A stretch of 64,000 nt of DNA, taken from NCBI RefSeq assembly GCF_002067135.1, contig NZ_CP020105.1:2046001-2110000 (forward strand). The letters run 5' to 3'. Within the stretch, counting starts at the first letter, position 1; each line of letters begins with the position of its first letter. A program made the translations under genes and the position numbers. The DNA is from Spirosoma rigui. Its GTDB lineage: Bacteria; Bacteroidota; Bacteroidia; Cytophagales; Spirosomataceae. The notes beneath the pieces were generated by a model that was not told the origin of the DNA, ran no database searches, and was given only the letters and a program-made list of their open reading frames with translations. Shown here in pieces: positions 24,792 to 33,340 of this stretch.

Positions 24792-26780
24792 ATGATTTCC
24801 ATTACGAACCTTTCTTATTACCTCGGAAGCCGGGCTCTCTACGAAAATGCCTCGCTTCACATCAAGCCCAACCAGAAAATAGGCCTCATTGGTCTCAACG
24901 GTACCGGCAAATCAACGTTGCTGCGTATCATCGATGGCGAGTACCAGATCGATGGGGGGACTATCTCCAAAGCAGGCGACGTAACGATTGGCTTCCTGAA
25001 TCAGGATCTGCTGTCGTACCAGACCGAAGATTCGATCCTGTCGGTGGCGATGCAGGCGTTTGCGCGGCAAAATGAGCTGCAGCACCAGATTGAGGAACTG
25101 CTTCACGAAATGGAAACCAACTACCGCGATGAGTTGGTCGATAAACTCGGCAAGGTGCAGGAAGAGTTTGATGCGCTCGACGGGTATACCATCCAGTCCA
25201 AAGCGGAAGAGATTCTGGAAGGACTCGGTTTCTCGACCGACGATCTGCACCGTCCCCTGAAATTGTTTTCCGGCGGCTGGCGGATGCGCGTGATGCTGGC
25301 CAAGCTGCTGCTGCAAAAGCCGTCGCTGCTCATGCTCGATGAGCCGACCAACCACTTGGACTTACCGTCCATTCAGTGGGTAGAAAAATATATTCAGACC
25401 TACGAAGGGGCCGTTATCGTGGTTTCCCACGACCGCGACTTCCTCGACAACTGCATCGACGTGACCGTTGAGGTTGCTAATGCGAAACTGAACGTTTACG
25501 CCGGTAACTACTCGTTCTATCTGGAAGAGAAGGCCCTGCGGAATGAAATCCAGAAAGGAGCCTTTGAAAACCAGCAGGCTAAAATCCGCCAGACAGAGCG
25601 ATTCATTGAGCGGTTTAAAGCGCAGGCCACCAAAGCAAAACAGGCGCAAAGTCGCGTGAAGCAACTGGCCCGGCTGGAACGTATCGACGACGTGATCGAC
25701 GAGAATGCCCGGGTTAACTTCCGGTTCAACTTCTCGACGCAGCCCGGCCGCCACGTGCTCCACCTCGAAAATATTACGAAAGCCTTCGGTGAGAAGCGGA
25801 TTCTGACCAAAACCCACGGTACCCTCGAACGGGGTGACCACGTAGCGCTCATTGGCGCCAACGGACGGGGTAAGTCGACACTGCTGCGGATCATTGCCGG
25901 TTCGGAACCCATCAACGGCGAACGGCGGCTAGGTCATAACGTATCGTTCAGCTTCTACGCCCAGCACCAGCTCGAGTCGCTGCGGCTGGAGGATAGCCTG
26001 ATCGAAGAACTTAAAACGGCCAACCCAACCAAGTCGGAGGCCGAACTCCGTACGGTACTCGGCTGCTTCCTCTTCACCGGCGACGACGCGTTCAAAAAAA
26101 TACGGGTGCTGTCGGGGGGAGAGAAGTCACGCGTGGCGCTGGCTAAAGTACTCCTCTCGCAGGCTAACTTCCTGCTGCTCGATGAGCCGACCAACCACCT
26201 GGACATGCAATCGGTGAATATCCTGATCCAGGCGTTGCAGCAATATGAAGGTACCTACATCGTTGTTTCCCACGACCGGTACTTCGTTTCGCAGATCGCC
26301 AACAAGATCTGGTACATCGAAGACGAGCAGCTGAAAGAGTACCCCGGTACGTATGACGAGTACGAGTGGTGGCAGGAAGAGCGGAAGGAGCAGGGCTATG
26401 TAGCGCCCAAGCCCGCAGAAACGCCGAAAACCCAACCCGTAGCGGCTCCGGTAACGAACGGACAAGCGGCTTCGAACGGCAGTGCTAAATCAGGCTCGAA
26501 CGGACGGGCTTCGGAGGAGGAGCGCCGGGAATGGCAAAAAACGCTGAAGGCACTGACGCGTCAGGCCGAAGAGGCCGAAACGAAGATCAGCCAGCTGGAA
26601 AGCCAGAAGAGAAAGCTGGAAGCCGAACTGGCCGACCCCGCTACATACGGCGACAGCCGGAAGATGCAGGCCAAAAACGATGAGTATAAACAGCTGTCGC
26701 AACAACTTGACAAGCTCCAGAGTCAGTGGGAAACGGCTATGCTGGAGGCCGAAGAGCTGGAAGCGAAGATTAATGTATAA
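24792..26780 (+). CDS. ABC-F family ATPase (Uup-like)
   Basis: Soluble protein with two ATP-binding cassettes and no membrane part; ABC-F proteins act on the ribosome. Cassette 1: Walker A GLNGTGKST (about 33-41), signature FSGGWRMRV, Walker B LLMLDEPTNHLD. A linker helix with PtIM-like QTERFIERFKAQATKAKQAQSR joins to cassette 2: Walker A GANGRGKST, signature LSGGEKSRV, Walker B FLLLDEPTNHLD. After a Pro/Asn/Ser-rich linker (about 540-575) comes a C-terminal coiled coil of about 85 residues as in Uup. Glu after Walker B and both H-loops (VVSHDR) are intact, so both sites should hydrolyse ATP. It may help stalled ribosomes; a resistance role is not indicated by context. Confidence 0.93.
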   Translation: MISITNLSYYLGSRALYENASLHIKPNQKIGLIGLNGTGKSTLLRIIDGEYQIDGGTISKAGDVTIGFLNQDLLSYQTEDSILSVAMQAFARQNELQHQIEELLHEMETNYRDELVDKLGKVQEEFDALDGYTIQSKAEEILEGLGFSTDDLHRPLKLFSGGWRMRVMLAKLLLQKPSLLMLDEPTNHLDLPSIQWVEKYIQTYEGAVIVVSHDRDFLDNCIDVTVEVANAKLNVYAGNYSFYLEEKALRNEIQKGAFENQQAKIRQTERFIERFKAQATKAKQAQSRVKQLARLERIDDVIDENARVNFRFNFSTQPGRHVLHLENITKAFGEKRILTKTHGTLERGDHVALIGANGRGKSTLLRIIAGSEPINGERRLGHNVSFSFYAQHQLESLRLEDSLIEELKTANPTKSEAELRTVLGCFLFTGDDAFKKIRVLSGGEKSRVALAKVLLSQANFLLLDEPTNHLDMQSVNILIQALQQYEGTYIVVSHDRYFVSQIANKIWYIEDEQLKEYPGTYDEYEWWQEERKEQGYVAPKPAETPKTQPVAAPVTNGQAASNGSAKSGSNGRASEEERREWQKTLKALTRQAEEAETKISQLESQKRKLEAELADPATYGDSRKMQAKNDEYKQLSQQLDKLQSQWETAMLEAEELEAKINV

Positions 26781-26818
26781 GTGAGTTTCTCCTCAAAGCC
26801 GCTCCCGCGGTAAGTCGA

Positions 26819-28144
26819 ATGATGGATAATGAAAACCCGGTGTCAGCGCTGATTCGTAGTTGCCTGTTGCTGGTTTTCATTATCTGTTGTTCGCTAGTAA
26901 GCGCCCAGTCTCCACAACTTCAGAACGTCGACCGAATCTACGATCCGCAGGTGCAAACGGTACTGCTGTTTCCGCAGGTGGGCGCTAATCCGAACGACCC
27001 GGCTCTGACGCTGAATCCGCCGGTGATCTCGCTCGATGAGCAGGTGCCGCTCCAGCTAGAATTCGATGATCTGACGGCTAACTACCGCTCGTTCCGGGCG
27101 CGGCTCGTTCACTGCAACGCCGACTGGCAGCGATCGGTGCTGAACGATATCGAGTTTACCTACGAATACAACGACAACCCCATCACGGATTATCAGGTCT
27201 CGATCAATACCAAAGTACCCTATTACCATTACCGCTTCACGTTACCACGCGTCAAACTGCCGGGTAATTATCTGCTTGTGGTCTATGACGAGCGCCGACG
27301 GGAGAATACCATCCTGACGCGCCGGTTTTGCACCTATCAGAACCGGGTCAATGTGGGAGCAGCTGTGGTCTTCTCCAATGATCCGGCCCGTCAGTTTACC
27401 GATCAGCAAATCGACCTCACGATCAGCTACAAAGGCTATCAGGTTATTTCGCCCCAGGACGATTTTCGGGTCGTCATCCGCCAGAACTACCGCGACGACC
27501 GGACCATCTTCGGACTACGTCCTAACAACGTGCGTGCCTTCGACCAGGTGCTGGAGTACCGGCCGGTAGACCTGAGCAACACCATGCCGGGCGGGAATGA
27601 GTTTCGCTTTTTCGATACCCGAACGATCCTGTCCCGTGCCAACTACATAGACCGGATCGACCGCCCCGCCGACCGTAACATCGCCTATGTGCAGGTCGAT
27701 CAGCCCCGCAGCCGCGGTGTCTATATCCAGAGCGACGATTTTAACGGGCAGTACGTAATTGACCACCGCGAAACGGGTAACGGTGCGACCAACGGTGATT
27801 ACGTCGAAACGGTATTCACGCTCAAAACGGCCACTATTCCCAACGTGGATGTGTACGTGAACGGAGCGTTCAATCTCTGGCAACTGAATGACCGTAACCG
27901 TATGACGTTCGATCCGGCCATTGGCATGTACCGGGCGGCCATCCTGCTCAAGCAGGGTATTTACAACTACGATTACACGGTTGCCACAACCGGTACACCC
28001 GTCCGCGTCGATGAATCCTACATCGAAGGCAACTACTCGTCGACCGAGAACGAGTACGAAGTGTTCGTCTACCACCGCCCCCCGGCCTCCCGCGCCGACC
28101 AGCTTGTGGCCTACCGCCGGGTGGGCGTGAACAAGCGCAAGTAG
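26819..28144 (+). CDS. Type IX secretion system Plug protein (DUF5103)
   Basis: An exported 441-residue protein with signal peptide (LLLVFIICCSLVSAQ) and the DUF5103 layout, now described as the T9SS Plug family: an N-terminal beta domain (about 35-160, with FDDLTANYRSFRARLVHCNADWQ and YHYRFTLPRVKLPGNYLL) and a following beta domain ending in VDVYVNGAFNLWQLNDRNRM. In Flavobacterium the Plug closes the periplasmic side of the giant SprA translocon while it is idle. It is one of the T9SS parts often encoded apart from the gld genes. Located 39 bases after the ABC-F gene, so read-through is possible. The FG-GAP protein at 16.6 kb is a likely client of the same system. Confidence 0.85.
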   Translation: MMDNENPVSALIRSCLLLVFIICCSLVSAQSPQLQNVDRIYDPQVQTVLLFPQVGANPNDPALTLNPPVISLDEQVPLQLEFDDLTANYRSFRARLVHCNADWQRSVLNDIEFTYEYNDNPITDYQVSINTKVPYYHYRFTLPRVKLPGNYLLVVYDERRRENTILTRRFCTYQNRVNVGAAVVFSNDPARQFTDQQIDLTISYKGYQVISPQDDFRVVIRQNYRDDRTIFGLRPNNVRAFDQVLEYRPVDLSNTMPGGNEFRFFDTRTILSRANYIDRIDRPADRNIAYVQVDQPRSRGVYIQSDDFNGQYVIDHRETGNGATNGDYVETVFTLKTATIPNVDVYVNGAFNLWQLNDRNRMTFDPAIGMYRAAILLKQGIYNYDYTVATTGTPVRVDESYIEGNYSSTENEYEVFVYHRPPASRADQLVAYRRVGVNKRK

Positions 28145-28163
28145 CATTACACGTTCATCCTGA

Positions 28164-28610
28164 TTAACGTAGTGGGTGATCTGGAGTCGATTCCGGACAA
28201 ATGGAAGGCGGACGCGGATTCAGGGGCGGCTGTATTTGATCGGGTGGCAGATACGGTAACCGCCACTGGGGGCGAATGAAATAGTTGAGGTAGTCCCAGA
28301 ACTGATACGGCTTTAAAGTATACAAGCGGTAAAGAACCGTATCCGGACTGGTTGGCCGGCATGCTTTGTAATCGTTGAAATAGAGTGATACAATGGACCA
28401 GGGATAACTCTTTACAATGATACCATCCTGTTGAATTTGAAAGTTCCCGTGTAAGGTCGAGTATTCCATTGGGTCCCATAACGACGTTTCCAGCCCCAGC
28501 GTCAGCATGGCGGGGATGAACCGTACAGGGGCAAATACATTAGTGAGCAATACAAAGAGCACTGTCCCAATCACCCACTTGCCTTTTCTGGCCGTTTTTG
28601 TCATGTACAT
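28164..28610 (-). CDS. Small membrane protein, copy A of a tandem pair
   Basis: No family recognised. 148 residues: basic N-terminus, one hydrophobic segment (VIGTVLFVLLTNVFAPVRFI, about 13-32), a variable middle region and a conserved C-terminal part with LYRLYTLKPYQFWDYLNYFI and a Pro-rich end QIQPPLNPRPPSICPE, followed by eight extra residues absent from copy B. Probably anchored in the inner membrane with the C-terminal part outside, or a signal-anchor protein. Sited downstream of copy B in the same direction and convergent with the Plug gene. Confidence 0.6.
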   Translation of the reverse strand: MYMTKTARKGKWVIGTVLFVLLTNVFAPVRFIPAMLTLGLETSLWDPMEYSTLHGNFQIQQDGIIVKSYPWSIVSLYFNDYKACRPTSPDTVLYRLYTLKPYQFWDYLNYFIRPQWRLPYLPPDQIQPPLNPRPPSICPESTPDHPLR

Positions 28611-28667
28611 AAGGCGTTCAGCAATCCGATGCGTTCATCGTGACTAATGCATAGGGTGATCTGGAGT

Positions 28668-29087
28668 TTATTCCGGACAAATGGAAGGCGGGTGCGGATT
28701 CAGGGGCGGCTGTATTTGATCGGGCGCCAGATACGGTAACCGCCACTGGGGGCGAATGAAATAGTTGAGGTAGTCCCAGAACTGATATGGTTTAAAGGTG
28801 TATAGGCGGTATAAGGTGGTGTCGGGGCTTGATGGATGACATTCTTTGTATTTCTTGAACCTGTGTAGCACGTTAGACCAACTTGCCCCAAAGACGATGA
28901 TGCCATCCTGATAGGTACGGACTTCGCCATGTAGCGTAGCGTATTCCATTGGCCCCCACAACGACGTTTCCTGCCCCAGTGTCAGCATAGCGGGTATAAG
29001 CCGTACAGGGGCAAATACATTAGTGAGTATGATGAAAACCAGTATTGAAATAGACCAATAGGTTCGTTTGGTAGGTCTTATCGCCAT
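28668..29087 (-). CDS. Small membrane protein, copy B of a tandem pair
   Basis: 139 residues, paralogous to copy A over its full length. Shared: the membrane helix (SILVFIILTNVFAPVRLIPAMLTLGQETSLW), the segment LYRLYTFKPYQFWDYLNYFI and the Pro-rich end. The middle (residues about 55-95) differs strongly, with changes such as IVVFGASWSNVLHRFKK-like in place of VKSYPWSIVSLYFND. Function unknown. The two reading frames being both intact argues that both are used. Confidence 0.6.
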   Translation of the reverse strand: MAIRPTKRTYWSISILVFIILTNVFAPVRLIPAMLTLGQETSLWGPMEYATLHGEVRTYQDGIIVFGASWSNVLHRFKKYKECHPSSPDTTLYRLYTFKPYQFWDYLNYFIRPQWRLPYLAPDQIQPPLNPHPPSICPE

Positions 29088-29182
29088 AGCATAACGTACT
29101 GAGTACTCCTTGATTCAGGAGCCAAAATTGCTTGTCTGGCGCGCCAAAAAACTTGATTTAAATCAATTTATCCGACTACTTT

Positions 29183-29749
29183 CTATTGTCTTTTTGCCCT
29201 GATCCGACTAACCGTTTCGGGCGTAAGGCCCAGAAATGAAGCTATGTGTTTCAGGGGTGCACGGGCAATGATATCCGGTACGTCGTCCAGTAGCTGCCGG
29301 TAACGTTCCTGCGCCGATTGCATACGTAACCGATAGGCCCGCTGCTCACTCAGGGCATAGTACTGTTCGGTCAAGACCCGACTCACGTAGTTGAATTCGA
29401 TATGCTCCCTGTACAGGATCTTTAACTGCCCATGCGTCAGCGACCACACAACGCCATCTTCCAGCATTTCAATGTATTCGTCGGACGGTTTGCGGGCGTA
29501 GAAGCTGGCGATGGAGATCAGGAAATCGTTCTCTTTCATGAACCAGACGGTTTTTTCCTGGCCCTGCTGAAGATAAAAACCACGAACAAGCCCCGTTTCG
29601 ATGAAATAGATTTTGTTACTAACCTCGCCGGGCTGGAGCAGCCACTGCTTTTTCTTCACGACTTCGCGTTTCAGCTGTTTCGTCAGCGCATCACATAGCG
29701 CGTCAGAAACGGGGTAGATCGAGCGCACTAAGGCTAGTAAACGGTCCAT
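29183..29749 (-). CDS. Crp/Fnr family transcription regulator
   Basis: 188 residues from the Met of MDRLLALVRS. An N-terminal cyclic-nucleotide-binding-like barrel (KKKQWLLQPGEVSNKIYFIETGLVRGFY) is followed by the long dimer helix (about 110-140) and a short winged-helix end with APLKHIASFLGLTPETVSRIRAKR. The barrel lacks the phosphate-binding RxE...RSA pattern of cAMP-binding CRP, and there is no Cys cluster of Fnr, so the effector is unknown. This Bacteroidota branch is common and rarely characterised. Target genes cannot be told; the nearest neighbours are ychF and the duplicated membrane proteins. Confidence 0.88.
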   Translation of the reverse strand: MDRLLALVRSIYPVSDALCDALTKQLKREVVKKKQWLLQPGEVSNKIYFIETGLVRGFYLQQGQEKTVWFMKENDFLISIASFYARKPSDEYIEMLEDGVVWSLTHGQLKILYREHIEFNYVSRVLTEQYYALSEQRAYRLRMQSAQERYRQLLDDVPDIIARAPLKHIASFLGLTPETVSRIRAKRQ

Positions 29750-29823
29750 GTCAGTTGAGTGCGTAAGCCACAAAAAAAGCGGACTTTCGCCCGCTTCCCA
29801 AATTCGGTGTTCTGTTATACAGA

Positions 29824-30924
29824 TTACGCGCTGTGCAGAAACTCCATAATGTCGCCGTCCTGCACAACGTATTCCTTGCCTTCAACCGCCAGCTTACCGG
29901 CTTCGCGGACGCCCGCTTCGGTTTTGAACTGGGTGAAGTCGGGGAGTTTCATCACCTGCGCCCGGATGAACTTACGCTCAAAATCGGAGTGGATGACGCC
30001 GGCGGCCTGCGGTGCTTTCCAGCCCCGGTGAATGGTCCAGGCGCGTACTTCTTTCACACCCGCGGTGAAATACGTAATCAGACCCAGCAGGCGGTACGAT
30101 GCTTTAATGAGTTTGTTGAGGCCGGATTCGGTCAGGCCGTATTCGCCCAGGAACAGCTCGCGCTCGTCGGGATCTTCCATCTCGGCAATCTGCGACTCGA
30201 TACCGGCGCTGATGACGATGACTTCGGCCCCTTCGTCTTTAACGGCTTCTTTGAGCGCGTCGGAATAGGCATTACCGTTGGGCAGCGATCCCTCGTCAAC
30301 GTTGGCTACGTAAATGACCGGCTTGACGGTAAGCAGAGAAATATCGCTGATGGCGGCTTCCCGTTCCTCGGCCGATACGTCGACCGTCCGGGCGCTTTTG
30401 CCCTGCTCCAGCGCCGTTTTAAACAGCTTGAGCACTTCCAGTTCGGATTTTGCTTTGGCATCGCCCACGCGGGCGGCTTTGTCGATCCGCTGAATTTTCT
30501 TCTCCACGGCTTCCAGGTCTTTCAGCTGAAGCTCGGCGTCGATGATTTCCTTGTCGGAAATAGGGTTTACTTTCCCTTCAACGTGTACAATATTGTCGTC
30601 TTCAAAGCAGCGAATTACGTGCACGATGGCGTCTACCTCGCGAATGTTGGCCAGGAATTTATTACCCAGACCCGCACCCTGGCTGGCGCCTTTTACCAGC
30701 CCGGCAATGTCCACAAACTCAATGATAGTTGGTACCACCCGTTGGGGTTTTACCAGGCCTTCGAGCGCATCCAGTCGTTCATCGGGAACGGTAACAACGC
30801 CCACGTTTGGTTCTATCGTACAGAACGGATAGTTGGCCGCTTCGGCCTTGCCGCTCGATATTGCATTAAACAGCGTCGATTTGCCAACGTTTGGCAATCC
30901 CACGATACCACATTGTAAGCCCAT
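29824..30924 (-). CDS. ychF: Redox-regulated ATPase YchF/OLA1
   Basis: Universal Obg-like P-loop protein that prefers ATP and binds ribosomes. Visible: Walker [10 protein letters not shown] (9-17), switch sequence [11 protein letters not shown]3 [17 protein letters not shown], a long helical coiled-coil insert (about 125-205), the altered G4 motif NVDE in place of NKxD (the reason for ATP use), and a C-terminal TGS domain (about 280-366, with [27 protein letters not shown]). 366 residues is the family length. A full-length antisense open frame overlaps it but shows no protein features. Confidence 0.96.
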   Translation of the reverse strand: MGLQCGIVGLPNVGKSTLFNAISSGKAEAANYPFCTIEPNVGVVTVPDERLDALEGLVKPQRVVPTIIEFVDIAGLVKGASQGAGLGNKFLANIREVDAIVHVIRCFEDDNIVHVEGKVNPISDKEIIDAELQLKDLEAVEKKIQRIDKAARVGDAKAKSELEVLKLFKTALEQGKSARTVDVSAEEREAAISDISLLTVKPVIYVANVDEGSLPNGNAYSDALKEAVKDEGAEVIVISAGIESQIAEMEDPDERELFLGEYGLTESGLNKLIKASYRLLGLITYFTAGVKEVRAWTIHRGWKAPQAAGVIHSDFERKFIRAQVMKLPDFTQFKTEAGVREAGKLAVEGKEYVVQDGDIMEFLHSA

Positions 30925-31024
30925 GTAAATTAGTTGATAAGTCAGAAGGTTAGTAAGTCGGTAAGCGGTGAATGCATCAGCGGCTAACTGACTGATCTAC
31001 TGAGTTGACTCACTAACTGATGTG

Positions 31025-31032
31025 CAAATTTA
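31025..31032 (-). promoter_or_regulatory. Possible -7 element for ychF
   Basis: CAAATTTA on the plus strand is TAAATTTG on the minus strand, exact for TAnnTTTG, 100 bases before the ychF start and just after the preceding terminator. No -33 match. Confidence 0.35.
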
Positions 31033-31036
31033 CAAC

Positions 31037-31066
31037 AAAAAAAGCCTTCGACATGGCGTCGAAAGC
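31037..31066 (-). terminator. Terminator of the PUR-family gene
   Basis: On the minus strand a stem GCTTTCGAC with GTCGAAGGC (loop of 5) is followed by seven T. It lies 75 bases past the stop at 31141. Confidence 0.85.
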
Positions 31067-31140
31067 AGAAGGAGTGGATTATTGGCAGAGGGATGAGCGA
31101 AGGGCCCCGGTAATCAGTACAGTTCTTCCATGTGGTCAGG

Positions 31141-31467
31141 CTATTCCCATTTGAGTTCGCTGGCAAAATCGGAGTGCTCGTCGCGTTCGGGCCGGACAAA
31201 CTGGTCGAAGTCCACGTCGGGCAGTAACTCGGTCTTCACGTGGTCGACGGTTTCCTGCAGTGCCTCGATGAACTTGTGGAAATCTTCTTTGTACAGAAAG
31301 AGCTTTTGTTTTTCGTACACAAACCCATCGCCCTGCGGCAACCGCCGACTTTCGGTAATGGTGATGTAGTAGTCGTTAGCGCGGGTTGATTTGACGTCAA
31401 AAAAATACGTTCGTTTGCCCGCCCGAACCCGTTTGGAATAGATTTTCTCCCGTTCTCTATCGTCCAC
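31141..31467 (-). CDS. PUR family DNA/RNA-binding protein (DUF3276)
   Basis: 108 residues from a GTG start (31467); no ATG is available upstream in this frame, and GTG gives the family's usual opening MDDRERE. The PUR-alpha-like fold is seen as one repeat: KIYSKRVRAGKRTYFFDVKSTRANDYYITITESRR, then FVYEKQKLFLYKEDFHKFIEALQETVDHV. Bacteroidota and spirochaete members (for example BpuR) bind single-stranded nucleic acid, including their own RNA. The C-terminal tail is acidic. A conserved small single-gene unit between a terminator and the rlpA promoter region. Confidence 0.9.
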   Translation of the reverse strand: MDDREREKIYSKRVRAGKRTYFFDVKSTRANDYYITITESRRLPQGDGFVYEKQKLFLYKEDFHKFIEALQETVDHVKTELLPDVDFDQFVRPERDEHSDFASELKWE

Positions 31468-31615
31468 AATCAATAAGGTTTAGTGCATTAGTGACTGCTA
31501 AAGTACGGGCATTCGGGTCAGAAGAAAAAGAATTGGGTAAGTATATTTCGTGGGGAAATGCCCATAAAAATCATCATTGTTGTGGAGGCCGTTCTACAGT
31601 TTTTTCGATAAAGCC

Positions 31616-31646
31616 TTGGTAATAAGGTGCCTTTCTTGTATATTTG
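31616..31646 (+). promoter_or_regulatory. Promoter of rlpA
   Basis: TTG at 31616-31618, 20 bases, TATATTTG at 31639-31646: full match to the Bacteroidota consensus. Transcription should start near 31653, giving a leader of about 85 bases. Nothing else is seen in 31468-31615. Confidence 0.75.
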
Positions 31647-31737
31647 TTTTTAAGGAATTGCACTTTTTGGGGATGGAGCCGCCAGTCAGTACCAATACAA
31701 TGGCCTCATTCAATCGTATCATCTAACCAAAAGCTGT

Positions 31738-32178
31738 ATGAGTTTAATCATGTCCCTAATGTTGTTTTTCGGCAACATGAAAACGACGGAGGCTCTCCCA
31801 GGCCTCATACAGAAAGGCAAAGCGTCTTTTTATTCTAAGAAGTTCACGGGTCGGAAGACCGCTTACGGCGAACGCGTCAGCCCCGACGCCCTCGAAGGTG
31901 CCCACCTTCACCTGCCGCTAAACACCCTGGTTGAGGTTACCAATTTAGATAATAATCGTTCCGTAATTGTACGAATCAATGATCGGGGCCCCTTTTCAAA
32001 AGGCCGCGTCATTGACCTTACCCATGCAGCCGCCCGCGCGCTGGGAATGATCTCAAAAGGCGTTGCTAATGTATCGCTTCGCGTTGTTGGCAAAGGCCGC
32101 GCCATGGCCATGGCCCCGCTGGCAAACCCATTTTCCAATCCGGTAGCTTACCAGCCAATGCTGGAACCCGTATTGTAA
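31738..32178 (+). CDS. RlpA-like double-psi beta-barrel protein
   Basis: 146 residues with a short hydrophobic start (MSLIMSLMLFFGNM) and an RlpA domain: GKASFYSKKFTGRKTAYGE, LPLNTLVEVTN, VIVRINDRGPF, GRVIDLTHAAARALGM and VSLRVV. The catalytic Asp of the lytic-transglycosylase fold corresponds to the D of NDRGPF. In other bacteria RlpA cleaves naked glycan strands at the septum, where it needs a SPOR domain; none is seen here, so its target site is unclear. The export signal is short and its cleavage site uncertain. Own promoter and terminator. Confidence 0.85.
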   Translation: MSLIMSLMLFFGNMKTTEALPGLIQKGKASFYSKKFTGRKTAYGERVSPDALEGAHLHLPLNTLVEVTNLDNNRSVIVRINDRGPFSKGRVIDLTHAAARALGMISKGVANVSLRVVGKGRAMAMAPLANPFSNPVAYQPMLEPVL

Positions 32179-32230
32179 GCTACAGCCTACAAGCTGCTCC
32201 CGGGAGCAGCCTGCAGCCCACAGTACCTAC

Positions 32231-32286
32231 GTCGCCCGATGCTCCTTTGTGCAATTCCTGCCGGGGCATCGGGCGACTATATTTTA
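32231..32286 (+). terminator. Terminator of rlpA
   Basis: A 12-bp stem (32231-32242 with 32266-32277) followed by TATATTTT. A separate 18-bp palindrome lies at 32193-32210, just after the rlpA stop, without a T run. Confidence 0.6.
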
Positions 32287-32332
32287 CGGGTTTCCCCTTG
32301 CCAAAGTCCGAAACTTTACCAAAGTTTATAGA

Positions 32333-33244
32333 ATGAAACAACCGCTGAATTTAAGCCAGGTACGGTCCTATGGGAACGTTGAATTTCTGGCCCGCCAGCT
32401 GGTCGAAGGCTTCATTACGGGCTTGCACAAATCGCCTTTCCATGGGTTCTCGGTCGAGTTCGCCGAACATCGTCTTTACAACACCGGCGAAACCACACGG
32501 CACATCGACTGGAAGGTGTTTGGCAAAACCGAGAAGTTATTCGTAAAGCGGTACGAGGAAGAGACGAACCTGCGCTGCCACCTGCTCATCGATACGTCAT
32601 CGTCGATGTATTACCCGGAAGCGAACTACGGCAAGATGACCTTCAGCGTAATGGCGGCCGCCTGCCTGGCCTACATGCTCCAGCGCCAGAAAGACGCCGT
32701 TAGCCTGACCACCTTCGCCGATACCATCGACCTGCAAACACCGGTCAAGTCGACACCGTCGCACGTGCACAAGCTGTTCACCCAGCTCGATCAGCTGATG
32801 CTACAGCCCAAGCCACTACGGAAAACGGCCGCTGCTGATGTTATTCACCAGGTAGCTGAGAAGATTAACAAACGGTCGCTGGTCATCATTTTCAGTGATA
32901 TGTTCGAGAACAGCGAAAAGAGTGATGTTCTCTTTTCGGCCCTGCAACACCTGCGGCATAACCTGCACGAGGTGCTGATCTTTCACGTTACCGACAAAAA
33001 AACAGAAGAGGACTTCTCGTTCGATGAACGCCCGTACGAATTTATTGATCTCGAAACGGGCGAAAAAGTAAAACTCCAGCCGGGCCAGGTGCGCGATACT
33101 TACCAGCAAGCCGTAAAGACCTATTTTCAGGAATTAAAGATGCGCTGCGGCCAATATAAAATTGACTTCGTAGAAGCCGACATCGCCCAGGGGTTCGACC
33201 AGATCCTGACCTCGTACCTGGTCAAACGTACCAAAATGAAGTAA
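32333..33244 (+). CDS. DUF58 protein with von Willebrand-like fold
   Basis: 303 residues from MKQPLNLSQVRS (an upstream extension of 28 codons is unlikely). It carries the DUF58 marks: GLHKSPFHGFSVEFAEHRLYNTGE, DWKVFGKTEKLFVKRYEEE, then a vWA-type metal site LLIDTSSSMYY. In Bacteroidota DUF58 proteins normally follow a MoxR ATPase in the bat operon; here there is no MoxR, BatA or BatB gene beside it, so this is a solitary copy. It probably acts in protein complex assembly at the membrane, but no transmembrane helix is present. The end is basic (KRTKMK). Confidence 0.88.
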   Translation: MKQPLNLSQVRSYGNVEFLARQLVEGFITGLHKSPFHGFSVEFAEHRLYNTGETTRHIDWKVFGKTEKLFVKRYEEETNLRCHLLIDTSSSMYYPEANYGKMTFSVMAAACLAYMLQRQKDAVSLTTFADTIDLQTPVKSTPSHVHKLFTQLDQLMLQPKPLRKTAAADVIHQVAEKINKRSLVIIFSDMFENSEKSDVLFSALQHLRHNLHEVLIFHVTDKKTEEDFSFDERPYEFIDLETGEKVKLQPGQVRDTYQQAVKTYFQELKMRCGQYKIDFVEADIAQGFDQILTSYLVKRTKMK

Positions 33245-33253
33245 TTCAAGCAG

Positions 33254-33335
33254 TAAAAAGCGGAGGGGGATGAACGGGATAAAAGGGGTGCCATCGCACA
33301 TTTCCTTTCTCCCGTTCATCCCCCTCCGCTTTTTA
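33254..33335. terminator. 26-bp-stem bidirectional terminator
   Basis: Arms 33254-33279 and 33310-33335 pair without mismatch around a 30-base loop; A-rich left edge and T-rich right edge serve both the DUF58 gene (+) and the convergent gene ending at 33341. Confidence 0.85.
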
Positions 33336-33340
33336 TTAAT

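Larger units (their letters stand above)
28151..29110. repeat. Two direct 480-bp repeat units carrying paralogous genes
   Basis: Units 28151-28630 and 28631-29110 are direct repeats offset by 480 bases. Similarity is uneven: 28171-28320 against 28651-28800 is more than 90% identical, the middle (about 28330-28470) is much less alike, and the segment coding the N-terminal membrane helix is again close. The edges lie in intergenic DNA. Confidence 0.85.

Noticed and set aside
29833..30918. 361-codon open frame on the plus strand, antisense to the whole ychF gene
   Set aside because: It mirrors ychF codon use, has odd composition and no recognisable motif; GC-rich genes often leave an open antisense frame.
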